The notes under the pieces were generated by a model. The model did no database searches and was not told where the DNA came from. It saw only the letters and a program-made list of their open reading frames with translations. Below are positions 44,751 to 54,145 of a stretch of DNA of 64,000 bases, one piece after another; within the stretch, counting starts at the first letter, position 1, and each line of letters opens with the position of its first letter. This DNA is from Streptomyces sp. HUAS CB01 (GTDB taxonomy: Bacteria; Actinomycetota; Actinomycetes; Streptomycetales; Streptomycetaceae). The stretch is taken from assembly GCF_030406905.1 (NCBI RefSeq), contig NZ_CP129137.1, positions 3,671,001 through 3,735,000 of the forward strand. The letters run 5' to 3'. Position numbers and translations under genes: made by a program.

Positions 44751-45820
44751 GCCACGTCGTCCAGGATCAGCGGCCGGTCACCACCGTGCGCGTCAACCAC
44801 CTCTCCCACGCCCGGCTTCCCCGCTGGGCGCAGCCGGCCATCGCCGCCGGCGCCGTTGCCGCGGGCATCGGCCTCGGTACGGTCGCGGGCTGGCAGAGCC
44901 GAACCCAGTGGGGCATGCTGGCCGCCCTGCTCTTCGTGCTCGCCAGCTACCTGATCACCGCGAAGGTGGAAGGCAAGCGCCAGGCCAGGGACCGGGTCGC
45001 CACCAGCATCGTCTGGGTCGCCTTCGTCCTCGCCGTCGTCCCTCTCGTCTCCCTGTCATGGGTCACGATCAGCAAAGGCCTGGAAGTCCTCGACCCGTAC
45101 TTCCTCAGCCACTCCATGAACGCGGTCCTCGACGCCGAGACCGGCGGCGGGGTGTACCACGCCCTGCTCGGCACGATCGAGCAGGTCCTCATCGCCACGC
45201 TGATCGCCGCCCCGGTGGGTTTGCTCACCGCGGTCTACCTCGTCGAGTACGGCGGTGGAAGGCTGGCCAAGGCCGTCACCTTCTTCGTCGACGTCATGAC
45301 GGGCATCCCGTCCATCGTCGCGGGCCTGTTCGTCCTGGCCACATGGAATCTGATATTGGGCTTCGGGCCCTCCGGGTTCGCAGGCGCGCTCGCGCTCGCC
45401 ATCCTGATGATGCCGGTCGTCGTCCGCTCCACCGAGGAGATGCTCAAGCTCGTCCCGAACGAGCTGCGCGAGGCCTCGCTCGCGCTCGGCGTCCCCAAGT
45501 GGCGGACGATCCTCAAGGTGGTCATCCCCACCGCGATCGGCGGCATCACCACGGGCGTCATGCTCGCGGTGGCCCGCATCACCGGTGAGACGGCTCCCGT
45601 GCTGCTGCTCGTCTTCGGCACGAAGCTGATCAACCCGAACCCCTTCGAAGGCGCCCAGGCGTCCCTGCCGCTGTACGTGTACGAGCAGTACGCCGTCGGC
45701 ACGGACGCCTCCATCTCCCGCGCCTGGGCCGCCGCCCTGGTACTGATCGCCTTCGTCATGATCCTCAACCTGGTGGCCCGCGGCATCGCCCGCTGGAAGG
45801 CCCCGAAGACCGGCCGCTGA
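44747..45820 (+). CDS. pstA: Phosphate ABC transporter permease PstA
   Basis: The 357-residue permease has membrane helices starting at about residues 30, 58 and 85. The transport-coupling loop is LREASLALGVPKWRTILKVV and the conserved ARITGETAPVLLL segment follows. ATG at 44747 overlaps the pstC stop (ATGA). It pairs with PstC as the membrane channel. Confidence 0.94.
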   Translation: MSHVVQDQRPVTTVRVNHLSHARLPRWAQPAIAAGAVAAGIGLGTVAGWQSRTQWGMLAALLFVLASYLITAKVEGKRQARDRVATSIVWVAFVLAVVPLVSLSWVTISKGLEVLDPYFLSHSMNAVLDAETGGGVYHALLGTIEQVLIATLIAAPVGLLTAVYLVEYGGGRLAKAVTFFVDVMTGIPSIVAGLFVLATWNLILGFGPSGFAGALALAILMMPVVVRSTEEMLKLVPNELREASLALGVPKWRTILKVVIPTAIGGITTGVMLAVARITGETAPVLLLVFGTKLINPNPFEGAQASLPLYVYEQYAVGTDASISRAWAAALVLIAFVMILNLVARGIARWKAPKTGR

Positions 45821-45849
45821 GCGCGCGGCGATTTGGAAGTGACTGAGTA

Positions 45850-46626
45850 ATGGCCAAGCGAATCGACATCAGCGGACTGTCCGCCTTCTACGGCTCCCAC
45901 AAGGCGATCGAGGACATCTCGATGACCGTGGAGCCCCGCTCCGTGACGGCCTTCATCGGCCCGTCCGGCTGCGGCAAGTCGACGTTCCTGCGCACCCTGA
46001 ACCGTATGCACGAGGTCACCCCCGGCGGCCGCGTCGAGGGCAAGGTGATGCTGGACGACGAGAACCTGTACGGCAAGGACGTCGACCCCGTCGCCGTGCG
46101 GCGCACGGTCGGCATGGTGTTCCAGCGCCCCAACCCGTTCCCCACCATGTCGATCTTCGACAACGTGGCGGCGGGCCTGCGGCTGAACGGCTCGTACAAG
46201 AAGAACCAGCTCAACGACATCGTCGAGCGCTCCCTCCGGGGCGCGAACCTCTGGAACGAGGTCAAGGACCGCCTCAACAAGCCCGGCTCGGGTCTGTCCG
46301 GCGGCCAGCAGCAGCGTCTGTGCATCGCCCGCGCGATCGCGGTCGAGCCGGACGTCCTGCTGATGGACGAGCCCTGCTCGGCGCTGGACCCGATCTCCAC
46401 GCTGGCGATCGAGGACCTGATCGGCGAGCTGAAGGAGCGCTTCACGATCGTCATCGTGACGCACAACATGCAGCAGGCGGCGCGCGTCTCCGACCGCACG
46501 GCGTTCTTCAACCTCGCGGCGGTCGGGCAGCCCGGCAAGCTCATCGAGATAGACGAGACGGAGCGGATCTTCTCCAACCCGTCCGTCCAGGCGACCGAGG
46601 ACTACATCTCGGGCCGCTTCGGCTGA
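45850..46626 (+). CDS. pstB: Phosphate ABC transporter ATPase PstB
   Basis: This 258-residue ATPase has Walker [20 protein letters not shown], the PstB-specific [15 protein letters not shown], signature [14 protein letters not shown], Walker [16 protein letters not shown] and switch His in [17 protein letters not shown] at 45850 follows GGAAGTGA. It completes pstSCAB. Two hairpins follow the stop. No phoU gene adjoins it. Confidence 0.96.
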   Translation: MAKRIDISGLSAFYGSHKAIEDISMTVEPRSVTAFIGPSGCGKSTFLRTLNRMHEVTPGGRVEGKVMLDDENLYGKDVDPVAVRRTVGMVFQRPNPFPTMSIFDNVAAGLRLNGSYKKNQLNDIVERSLRGANLWNEVKDRLNKPGSGLSGGQQQRLCIARAIAVEPDVLLMDEPCSALDPISTLAIEDLIGELKERFTIVIVTHNMQQAARVSDRTAFFNLAAVGQPGKLIEIDETERIFSNPSVQATEDYISGRFG

Positions 46627-46639
46627 GCACCCCGTACTG

Positions 46640-46711
46640 CCCTGCGGTGCTGCATGGCGGTGCCACCGCAGGGCGAAGGGTCGGCCCCCACTCATCCGAG
46701 CGGGGGCCGAC
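46640..46711 (+). terminator. Double hairpin terminator after pstB
   Basis: Hairpin one: CCCTGCGGTG (46640) with CACCGCAGGG (46664). Hairpin two: GTCGGCCCCC (46680) with GGGGGCCGAC (46702). Both have perfect 10-base arms and start 14 bp after the stop codon. Confidence 0.75.
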
Positions 46712-47174
46712 GTCTTGCCGTCCGGCGGTCCGTGCAGTCCGGCAGTCCGGCAGTCCGGCAGTCCGGGGTGCGCTCGGGTGCGCGACGCATCGCGGGTACG
46801 CGTGCTCCCGTGACCGGCGCCACCGGACACCGCCGGACGCGACCGGCACGAGCCCTCGGCCGGTGCGGCCCGGCCCCGGGACGATGTCCGCGCGAGGAGT
46901 CCGAGGACGGACGACTCAGGCCGCGCGCGACAGAAGAGCACCGCCCCCGAACCGGGACGCGGTGCACGCGAGACCTCCGGCCACGCCCGGCGCGGCTGCC
47001 AGGGCGGGTTGCGAGAGTCCCTCCTGGCCCGCGACGCCCGGCACGCACGCTCGCTGCGTTGTCGGAGTCATCCACGTACGTCCAGGACGAGGAAGATCCT
47101 CCGCCGTGCGATCGCACGCACCGGACGCCGCAGACCCCGCCCTGCGGGCGGACGGAGCTACTACCGCAACACGC
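46712..47174. other. Intergenic region between pstB and pit
   Basis: After the terminators there are four tandem copies of GCAGTCCG (46734-46765) and then about 400 bp of G+C-rich DNA down to the end of the convergent pit gene. I see no gene or RNA structure I can support. Confidence 0.5.
46734..46765. repeat. Four tandem GCAGTCCG octamers
   Basis: Four exact 8-bp units lie in noncoding DNA downstream of the pst operon. The unit number is likely variable between strains. Confidence 0.8.
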
Positions 47175-48173
47175 CTAGCCGAAGGCCAGGTTCACGATCC
47201 AGAAGCTCAGCGCCGCGACGAACGCCGCGGCCGGCATCGTGATGAACCACCCCATCACGATGTTCTTCGCGACGCCCCACCGCACCGCGTTCACCCGCTT
47301 CGTCGCCCCGACACCCATGATCGCCGAGGTGATCACATGCGTGGTGGAGATCGGCGCGTGGAAGAGGAACGCCGAACCGAACATGATCGACGCACCGGTC
47401 GTCTCCGCCGCGAACCCCTGCGGCGGGTCCAGCTCGATGATCTTGCGGCCGAGGGTCCGCATGATGCGCCAGCCACCCGCGTACGTACCGAGCGACAGCA
47501 TCACCGCGCAGACGACCTTCACCCACACCGGAATGGGGTCGCCGTAGTCCTCGACATCGGCGATGACCAGCGCCATCACCACGATGCCCATGGTCTTCTG
47601 CGCGTCCTGGAGGCCGTGGCCGAGGGCCATGCCCGCCGCGGACACGGTCTGGGCGATACGGAAGCCGCGCTTCGCCTTCGCCGGGTTGGCCCGGCGGAAG
47701 ATCCACATGATCGCGGTCATCACCAGGTAGCCGACGACCAGGCCGACCACGGGCGAGACGAACATCGGGATGACGACCTTGTCGAGCACCCCGCCCCAGA
47801 TGACCTCGGTGCCGCCGGCCAGCGCCGCACCCACCATGCCTCCGAAGAGGGCGTGCGAGGACGACGAGGGCAGACCGAAGTACCAGGTGACCAGGTTCCA
47901 GATGATCGCGCCGACCAGCGCCGCGAACAGGATGCCCATGCCCCGGTCGCCCTTGGGCGTCTCGATCAGACCCTCGCTCACGGTCTTGGCGACCCCGCTG
48001 CCGAGGAACGCGCCCGCGAGGTTCATCACCGCGGCCATCGCCAGCGCGGCACGCGGCGTCAGGGCGCGCGTCGACACGGACGTGGCGATCGCGTTCGCGG
48101 AGTCGTGGAAGCCGTTGGTGTACGTGAAGAAGAGCGCGACCCCGATGGTCGCGACCAGCGCAAAGGTGTCCAC
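47175..48173 (-). CDS. pit: Low-affinity inorganic phosphate transporter Pit
   Basis: The 332-residue PiT-family permease has the family signatures TNGFHDSANAIATSVSTRAL at about 20-39 and FLFHAPISTTHVITSAIMGV near 290. Its GANDxANxxG-type motif reads GFHDSANAIA here. Translation starts with GTG at 48173, six bases after the DUF47 gene. It moves metal-phosphate with protons and converges on the pst operon, giving the cell paired high- and low-affinity uptake. Confidence 0.94.
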   Translation of the reverse strand: MDTFALVATIGVALFFTYTNGFHDSANAIATSVSTRALTPRAALAMAAVMNLAGAFLGSGVAKTVSEGLIETPKGDRGMGILFAALVGAIIWNLVTWYFGLPSSSSHALFGGMVGAALAGGTEVIWGGVLDKVVIPMFVSPVVGLVVGYLVMTAIMWIFRRANPAKAKRGFRIAQTVSAAGMALGHGLQDAQKTMGIVVMALVIADVEDYGDPIPVWVKVVCAVMLSLGTYAGGWRIMRTLGRKIIELDPPQGFAAETTGASIMFGSAFLFHAPISTTHVITSAIMGVGATKRVNAVRWGVAKNIVMGWFITMPAAAFVAALSFWIVNLAFG

Positions 48174-48179
48174 GTCCGC

Positions 48180-48800
48180 TCAGGACTCCTTGACCGCGAT
48201 GGTCTCCACCGTGTTGGCCACGTGCTCGAACGCGTCCGCGGCCTCCTCGAGCACGTCGACGATCTGCTTGAGCTTGAGCACCTCGATGGCGTCGTACTTG
48301 CCGTTGAAGAGATGCGCGAGGAGCTTGCGGTGGATCTGGTCCGCCTGGTTCTCCAGACGGTTCACCTCGATCCAGTACTCGGTGAGGTTGTCCATCGTCC
48401 GCAGGTGCGGCATGGCCTCCGCCGTCAGCTCCGCGGCCCGCGCCAGCACCTCGATCTGCTGCTCGACACCCTTCGGCAGCTCCTCGATGTTGTAGAGGAC
48501 GACCAGATCGACGGCCTCCTCCATGAAGTCCATGATGTCGTCCAGCGACGACGCGAGGGAGTAGATGTCCTCGCGGTCGAAGGGCGTGATGAACGAGGAG
48601 TTCAGCTGATGGAAGATCGCATGGGTGGCGTCGTCCCCGGCGTGCTCCGCTGCGCGCATCCGTTCCGCGATCTCGGCCCGGGCGGGACCGTCCGCTCCGA
48701 GCAGTTCCATCAGGAGCTTCGAGCCCGTGACGATGTTGTCCGCGGACGCGGCGAACATGTCGTAGAAGCTCGTCTCCCTGGGGGTCAGACGAAATCGCAC
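48180..48800 (-). CDS. DUF47/PhoU-like Pit accessory protein
   Basis: The 206-residue helical protein is of the DUF47 family (FRLTPRETSFYDMFAASADN, HAIFHQLNSSFITPFDRED, LEEAADAFEHVANTVETI). Such genes precede pit widely, and their products regulate Pit transport. ATG at 48800; six-base gap to pit, so co-transcribed. Confidence 0.93.
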   Translation of the reverse strand: MRFRLTPRETSFYDMFAASADNIVTGSKLLMELLGADGPARAEIAERMRAAEHAGDDATHAIFHQLNSSFITPFDREDIYSLASSLDDIMDFMEEAVDLVVLYNIEELPKGVEQQIEVLARAAELTAEAMPHLRTMDNLTEYWIEVNRLENQADQIHRKLLAHLFNGKYDAIEVLKLKQIVDVLEEAADAFEHVANTVETIAVKES

Positions 48801-48944
48801 GTGGGGTCCTCGGGGTGCTGGGTTTCGGTCAGGCTGATGCTAGGCGCATCATCCGGCCACGGCTAACCGGCGTCCCCTCAGTGTCGCCCATCGAGAAGAG
48901 AGACCAGCACGGGGCCCTGCCCGAACCATCAGGGATCGGTACCA

Positions 48945-48963
48945 TATACCCACGAGGGGTATA
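48945..48963. promoter_or_regulatory. CsoR operator
   Basis: TATACCC-ACGAG-GGGTATA is a perfect inverted repeat with 7-base arms, 25 bp before the csoR ATG. The A/T ends and G/C tracts are the known actinobacterial CsoR operator type, so copper-relieved autorepression is expected. Confidence 0.9.
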
Positions 48964-48987
48964 CCGGACAGGTCTGCGGGAGGACCG

Positions 48988-49338
48988 ATGACGACCACGG
49001 ACACGGCCGGCGGACTTCCGGTCACGGCCCATGAGGAACCCGGCCACGACCAGGGCGTCCACGGCTACCACAAGCAGAAGGACGAGCACCTCAAGCGGCT
49101 CCGCCGGATCGAGGGCCAGATCCGCGGGCTGCAGCGCATGGTCGACGAGGACACGTACTGCATCGACATACTCACGCAGGTCTCCGCTTCCACGAAGGCG
49201 CTGCAGTCCTTCGCACTGCAGCTGCTGGAAGAGCATTTGCGCCACTGCGTCGCCGACGCCGCGCTGAAGGGCGGCGACGAGATCGACACCAAGGTCGAGG
49301 AGGCGACGAAGGCGATCGCCCGCTTGCTCCGGACCTGA
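48988..49338 (+). CDS. csoR: CsoR, copper-sensing repressor
   Basis: The 116-residue DUF156 repressor shows the W-X-Y-Z Cu(I) fingerprint: Cys58 in DTYCIDIL, His83 and Cys87 in EEHLRHCV. The helical core HLKRLRRIEGQIRGLQRMVD binds DNA. The 30-residue His-containing N-terminal tail (EEPGHDQGVHGYHKQ) is typical of Streptomyces CsoR. ATG at 48988 follows GGGAGGA, with its operator just upstream. Confidence 0.95.
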   Translation: MTTTDTAGGLPVTAHEEPGHDQGVHGYHKQKDEHLKRLRRIEGQIRGLQRMVDEDTYCIDILTQVSASTKALQSFALQLLEEHLRHCVADAALKGGDEIDTKVEEATKAIARLLRT

Positions 49339-49384
49339 CCCCCGCCCGTCCGAGGGCCGGCCGTCGCGATCGAGCCGGCCGGCC

Positions 49385-49558
49385 TCACGCGTCGTCGGTC
49401 GTGGTCACGCGGACGTTCAGCACCTCGTCGATACGGTCGGGGCTGAGCCGCTCCTCGTCCGCGGCCGATGCCGCGATCATCAACTCACCGCACAACTCGA
49501 TCTCGGCGAGGGCGACGTGGTCCTGGACGGTCGGCGTACTGGCGGGAGCCACGTGCAT
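49385..49558 (-). CDS. 57-residue conserved hypothetical protein
   Basis: ATG at 49558 follows GGAAGAGG. The product MHVAPASTPTVQDHVALAEI-ELCGELMIAASAADEERLSP... is helical and acidic, ending in DD-A. I recall similar small proteins at this position in other Streptomyces but no function. It converges on csoR. Confidence 0.65.
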   Translation of the reverse strand: MHVAPASTPTVQDHVALAEIELCGELMIAASAADEERLSPDRIDEVLNVRVTTTDDA

Positions 49559-49651
49559 TCACCTCTTCCGGCCGGTGTCGGCTTCCTAGCGTAGGGAGCG
49601 GGATACACGCCGCGCATGGCACGTCCGGACCATTTACCGACCCCCCGGTGC

Positions 49652-50479
49652 CTACATCCGGACGCGCCCGGCGTAGATGTCGCCCCGGTCCGGCAGCCGC
49701 ACCACGACGGGGGCGCCGAACTCGTACAGCAGCGTGGTGGACGCGACGGCGACCGTTCTGCCCTGGTTCGCGAAGCTGAACTGATGGCGCACCTTGCGCA
49801 GCCTGCCCTCGGAGTCGAGGTAGGCGTCGAACACCACGGCGTCCTCGGCGAACCCCCTCGCCGCGGCGGCGAGCGCCCCGCGGGCGTGCGGGGACGCGGC
49901 CCGCGCGGCGTGCCCGATGTCCGTGGTGCCGCGGTAGTGGGTGACCCGCACCCCCGCCAGCTCCTCGTGGCCGACGATCGTCGCGCTCCGCGCCCCGCGC
50001 AGCAGTTCCGCGGCGGCGGCGGGATCCGTCGCCCCTCCGGTGACCAGATTGCCGTCAGACAGCGTCGAGGTGTCCACCCTGACCCATTTGTCCGATGGCA
50101 CTCCGGCACCGCGGTCCTTCATGTACAGAGCACCGGGCGCGAGCAGTTCGGTGATCGGCTGATGACCGCTGGAGCCGGCCGGGTCCTTGGGGAGGACCAC
50201 CCGCAGCCGGCCCATGGCGCGCCGGAAGTCGTACCCGCCCTCGCCGCGGATGGTGACCCGCGTCCCGCCGGCGGCCGTCTCCATGGCGGTACGGGCCTTC
50301 GCCGTACCGGCCTCGGCCAGCACGTCGGCGGCCTTCCGCACAGTGAGGAGGGGATCCGCACCGGCGCGGGCGTCGGCGACCGCGTCCCCGCCGCCGGAGC
50401 ATCCCGCGGTACCGGTCACACCCATCACGGCGGCTGCGGCACATGCGCCGCGCCTGAGCCAGTGCTGCTGCACCACCAT
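49652..50479 (-). CDS. Secreted lipoprotein, LppX/LprG-like in outline
   Basis: The 275-residue protein has a lipoprotein signal ending in TGTAGC with lipidated Cys27. The mature part alternates strands and helices (GTRVTIRGEGGYDFRRAMGR, ELLAPGALYMKDRGAG, DKWVRVDTSTLSDGN), a plan resembling mycobacterial LppX/LprG-type lipid carriers. The family is not certain. ATG at 50479. It diverges from a 51-residue gene across 60 bp. Confidence 0.75.
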   Translation of the reverse strand: MVVQQHWLRRGACAAAAVMGVTGTAGCSGGGDAVADARAGADPLLTVRKAADVLAEAGTAKARTAMETAAGGTRVTIRGEGGYDFRRAMGRLRVVLPKDPAGSSGHQPITELLAPGALYMKDRGAGVPSDKWVRVDTSTLSDGNLVTGGATDPAAAAELLRGARSATIVGHEELAGVRVTHYRGTTDIGHAARAASPHARGALAAAARGFAEDAVVFDAYLDSEGRLRKVRHQFSFANQGRTVAVASTTLLYEFGAPVVVRLPDRGDIYAGRVRM

Positions 50480-50539
50480 CGCCTGTCAACCCCCAACACG
50501 CTCGCCGCTGCCCCGCATAACGACCGGTACCGTGGAAGG

Positions 50540-50695
50540 GTGCGCACGTCCGCCCACCACACCACGACCGTCGATCGGGGTTCCTTCGCGCTGGCCCGCT
50601 GTTCCTGCGGCTGGACGGGCCCCGCCCGCCGCTCCAGGGAACGCGCCCGCACCGACGCGAGGGCGCACGAGACGACGGAGCCCGCCGAGGCCTGA
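50540..50695 (+). CDS. 51-residue CxCGW-motif protein
   Basis: GTG at 50540, after GGAAGG, encodes MRTSAHHTTTVDRGSFALAR-CSCGWTGPARRSRERARTDA..., ending TTEPAEA. The CSCGW motif with flanking His and Arg residues suggests a small metal-binding or nucleic-acid-binding protein; with two cysteines plus histidines, zinc is possible. Function unknown. Confidence 0.6.
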   Translation: MRTSAHHTTTVDRGSFALARCSCGWTGPARRSRERARTDARAHETTEPAEA

Positions 50696-50980
50696 GAGAA
50701 GGCACTCGCGCCCGGCGTCCACGACCGCTCGGGCGCCGGAGGCGATCGGGCGGGGGACGGCCGGACGGGCCGGTCCTGACGGTCGGGAAGACGGCGGGCG
50801 CCCGGCGATCCATGCCCTGCACAACGGCCGGGCCCGGTGCGCCGGACGGCGGTCCTGACGGTCAGGAAGGGGATCAGGGCTGGCCGGGCGGAAGCGGATC
50901 GGGACTGCCGGGCGGGAGAAGCCGGACGAGCCGGAGCGGGTCAACGACCGCCCGGCCGGGCCGGGGGACGCCCCGGCGGG

Positions 50981-51691
50981 CTATGCCGCCAGGTCGTTGT
51001 GCCCGGGCCGGACACCGGGCTCCGGGATGTCGAGCATCTCGTGCTGCCGGTCCGCGGTCACGGCTCGCCGCGACCGCACGAGCCACCCCCCGGCACCCGA
51101 GCGGGAGACGGCCGAGACCAGCGGCGTGAGCAGGGCCTGCGCAAGGGGGGAGAGAAGCAACACCACCGCCGTGCCGAGCGCGAACCCGCCCACGACGTCG
51201 GTCGGGTAGTGGACTCCCATGTACACGCGGCAGAAGCCCTCGGCGAGCGCGAGGCCGATCGCCGCGAGCCCGAAGCGGCGGTTGGCGACGAACACCGCGA
51301 CCCCGACGGCCATCGCCATCGTCGAGTGGTCGCTGACGAAGGAGAAGTCGGTCTTGCCGTCGACCAGGACCTCGAGCCCGTGGTGATCCAGGAACGGCCG
51401 CGGCCGTTCCACGAACCCGCGGATCGGCACATTGATCAGCAGGGCGACACCGGCGGCGAGCGGAGCCCAGACCAGCGCGGCGACCGCGCCGATCGAATCC
51501 TCGGGCGTGCCGCGCCGGCGCACGCTCCACCAGCACCACAGCCCCACGAGGACGAGGGCGAGCATGATTCCGTACTCACCGACGAACTCCATGACGCGGT
51601 CGAACCACGGCGGAGCCGACCGGGCCAGTCCGTTGATGTCGTAGAGCAGGCCGACATCCGGATTCACGCCGTCGAGTGCGAGTCCAGCCAT
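50981..51691 (-). CDS. PAP2-family membrane phosphatase
   Basis: The 236-residue membrane protein has about six helices and the three PAP2 phosphatase motifs: the first ending VERPRPF (about 93-99), SDHSTMAM as the PSGH-equivalent (about 119-126), and RVYMGVHYPTDVVGG (about 153-167). It would dephosphorylate undecaprenyl pyrophosphate or another lipid phosphate. ATG at 51691. The last 50 residues are a cytoplasmic tail. It probably has its own promoter, with 248 bp to the next gene upstream. Confidence 0.88.
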   Translation of the reverse strand: MAGLALDGVNPDVGLLYDINGLARSAPPWFDRVMEFVGEYGIMLALVLVGLWCWWSVRRRGTPEDSIGAVAALVWAPLAAGVALLINVPIRGFVERPRPFLDHHGLEVLVDGKTDFSFVSDHSTMAMAVGVAVFVANRRFGLAAIGLALAEGFCRVYMGVHYPTDVVGGFALGTAVVLLLSPLAQALLTPLVSAVSRSGAGGWLVRSRRAVTADRQHEMLDIPEPGVRPGHNDLAA

Positions 51692-51939
51692 CTGCTGCGG
51701 CCCCTTGCCTGTGTGTCGCCAGCAGCGGCGCACGCCCGTGTGCGCCGCATTCCGAGACCCCCGTGGTCGGTGCGGTGTGTACGTACTGCTCCGGTCCAGG
51801 GAACGACCCGTTCCGCGCGTACGTTCCTCTCTCCACGAAACGATCACCATGACGTTATCGAAGAGTGATGCGTCGCCCCAGTTCAGGCCGGGCCTTCACG
51901 GAGAGTTCCAGCCACGGCCGACGCTCCGTCAGCCGGCCG

Positions 51940-52950
51940 TCACACGGTGGACCCTGGCGGATTCGGCAGTGCCTCGGCACCGTCCTTGGTCACCCGCGTC
52001 GCACCGAAGTAGTCCGGGGTGTCGATCTTGTCGAACCGGATCACCGCCCCGGTGTACGGCGCGTTGATCATATAGCCCCCGCCGACGTACAGCCCCACGT
52101 GCCTGATGGCCCGTGAGTTGGTCAGGTCGTCGGAGAAGAACACCAGGTCCCCGGGGAGCAGTTCGTCCCGGGACGGATGCGGCCCGGCGTTGTACTGGTC
52201 GTTGGCCACGCGCGGCAGCTCGATCCCGACGGTGCGGTACGCGGCCTGCGTCAGGCCCGAGCAGTCGAACCGGCCGCCCTGCTCCGGTGTGCCGTTCCCG
52301 CCCCAGAGGTACTTCGTGCCGAGCTTCTGCTGGGCGAAGTAGATGGCCCCGGCCGCCTGCCGCGACGGCTCCACCCGCCCCACCGGCCGGGCGAAGCTCT
52401 TCTCCAGGGTCCGGATGACCTTCACGTAGTTCCGCGTCTCCTTGTACGGCGGCACCCCGCCGTACTTGATCACGGCGTACGCGCCCGCGTTGTACGCGGC
52501 CAGCATGTTGTCCGTCGGGTCGCCGGGGGCCTTCTTCACGTACCCCGCGAGCTTGCAGTCGTACGAGGCCGCCGACGGGATCGCGTCCGCGGGGTCCCAC
52601 ACGTCCCGGTCCCCGTCGCCGTCCCCGTCGACCCCGTGCGCCGCCCAGGTGCCGGGGATGAACTGGGCGATGCCCTGTGCGGCGGCATGGCTCTGGGCCC
52701 GCGGGTTCCAGCCGGACTCCTGGTACAGCTGCGCGGCGAGCAGCGCCGGGTTGATGGCCGGGCACAGATTGCCCCACTTCTGCACCAGCGGCTGGTACAG
52801 GGCGGGCACGGCTCCCTTGGCCAGCGCCACGGCCCCCTTCACCCCGCTCCCGAGGCCCGCGGCGGCAGAGAAGGTCCCGACGACGAGCAGGGCGAGGAAG
52901 CTCAGACAGAGCCCGACGGCCCCGCCAGCGACGAGCCACGCCTTACGCAC
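51940..52950 (-). CDS. Lytic transglycosylase fused to NlpC/P60 endopeptidase
   Basis: This 336-residue cell-wall enzyme has a signal anchor (about 6-30, LVAGGAVGLCLSFLALLVVG). An SLT goose-type domain follows with catalytic Glu in YQESGWNPRAQSHAAAQG, then a Ca-loop-like GDGDGDRD insertion. The NlpC/P60 domain has Cys in RFDCSGLTQAAY and His in IRHVGLYVGGG. The GTG at 52950 is best spaced from AAGGTG; a TTG two codons earlier is possible. Its SLT-plus-NlpC plan is that of VirB1/TcpG-type enzymes, and the T4SS-like operon starts 1.2 kb away on the other strand. Confidence 0.88.
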   Translation of the reverse strand: MRKAWLVAGGAVGLCLSFLALLVVGTFSAAAGLGSGVKGAVALAKGAVPALYQPLVQKWGNLCPAINPALLAAQLYQESGWNPRAQSHAAAQGIAQFIPGTWAAHGVDGDGDGDRDVWDPADAIPSAASYDCKLAGYVKKAPGDPTDNMLAAYNAGAYAVIKYGGVPPYKETRNYVKVIRTLEKSFARPVGRVEPSRQAAGAIYFAQQKLGTKYLWGGNGTPEQGGRFDCSGLTQAAYRTVGIELPRVANDQYNAGPHPSRDELLPGDLVFFSDDLTNSRAIRHVGLYVGGGYMINAPYTGAVIRFDKIDTPDYFGATRVTKDGAEALPNPPGSTV

Positions 52951-53242
52951 CGTCAATCACCTTCCGCCGCACGGCAGTCCACCGATCGTCAGTGTAGGTG
53001 GGGAGGCGCCGGTTCAGGGGGCGCACGCGGGGGTCGGTGAAGCACGGGCGGACGGCCCCCCACGGAGGACGGGGGACGCCGACCCAGGGCGGGCCGGCCG
53101 GGGGCGAGGGCCGGGTCGACTCCGGGCGGGGGCGGGCTCGGGGACGAGGCCGGGGCGAAGGGGTGCCCGAGGGCTGTCCCGGCCGGTTACCGGTAGGTAG
53201 CGTGTGGCCCGTACACGTGTCTGCGGCGAGAGGCGGCCCGTC

Positions 53243-54034
53243 ATGGCGGAACACCATGCGTTCTACGAGCGGATCTCCGAGAACCGCTTCTCGTCGACCG
53301 AGCACACCCGGGGACCCTGGGACGCCGGATCGCAGCACGCCGGCCCGCCCGCCGCCCTGCTCGGCCGCGCCCTGGAGGAGCGGCCGGACGGGCGCACCGA
53401 CATGCGGCTCGCACGGGTGACGTACGAGATCGTCCGCCCCGTGCCGATCCGGCCGCTGGAGGTGACGACCACCGTCCTGCGCACCGGGCGCAACGTGGAA
53501 CTCGTCGAGGCGGCGCTCGCACCCGAGGGCGCGGCACCGGTGATGTTCGCCCGCGCCCTGCGCGTCCGCACGCTCACCCGACCCGGACCGGCGGTCGCCG
53601 AGGGGCCTCAGGTGCCCTCGCCCGGAGAGACGGCAGAGACACCCTTCTTCGCCGTGCCGTGGGACGTGGGCTACCACACGTCCATGGAAACCCGGTTCAC
53701 CGAGGGGACCTTCCGGGAGCAGGGCCCCGGGACCTGCTGGATGCGGATGAGGACGCCGCTCGTCGCGGGCGAGGAGGTCCGCCCGCTGGACCGCGTCCTG
53801 GTGGCGGCCGACTCCGGCAACGGCATCAGCAACGTCCTCGACTTCGAGCGCCATGTGTTCGTGAACGCCGATCTGACGGTCCATCTGCACCGGCACCCGG
53901 TCGGCGAATGGGTCTGCGTCGAGGCCCGTACGAGCGTCGACCCGGCCGGCATCGGCCTGGCGGACGCCCGGCTGCACGACGAGAAGGGCCCGATCGGCCG
54001 CAGCGCCCAGAGCCTGTTCGTCGCGCCCCGCTGA
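53243..54034 (+). CDS. Acyl-CoA thioesterase-like double-hotdog protein
   Basis: The 263-residue cytosolic protein fits the TesB-like/4HBT_3 thioesterase group: N-hotdog with RGPWDAGSQHAGPPAALL and RVTYEIVRPVPI, C-hotdog with AADSGNGISNVLDFERHVFV and QSLFVAPR at the end. Substrate unknown. ATG at 53243 follows GAGAGGCGG. It stands upstream of the secretion-like operon but is separated from it by 158 bp. Confidence 0.82.
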   Translation: MAEHHAFYERISENRFSSTEHTRGPWDAGSQHAGPPAALLGRALEERPDGRTDMRLARVTYEIVRPVPIRPLEVTTTVLRTGRNVELVEAALAPEGAAPVMFARALRVRTLTRPGPAVAEGPQVPSPGETAETPFFAVPWDVGYHTSMETRFTEGTFREQGPGTCWMRMRTPLVAGEEVRPLDRVLVAADSGNGISNVLDFERHVFVNADLTVHLHRHPVGEWVCVEARTSVDPAGIGLADARLHDEKGPIGRSAQSLFVAPR

Positions 54035-54145
54035 GGCCGTCGACCGGGACGTAACGGCACGGGCCGGACCTCGGCCGACCCCGGAAACGTGGTCTGGACC
54101 AGCCGCGGTTACGCTGTGTCACGCAGCCGGGAAGGCTGTGAACAT

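Noticed and set aside
46734..46765. CRISPR-like array
   Set aside because: The units are 8 bp with no spacers, and no cas genes are nearby.
46654..47178. A possible 174-codon gene between pstB and pit
   Set aside because: It runs through the terminator hairpins and GCAGTCCG tandem repeats, with poor codon bias.
51849..51985. Plus-strand ATG frame (MTLSKSDASPQF...)
   Set aside because: It has no ribosome site and runs antisense into the wall-hydrolase gene.
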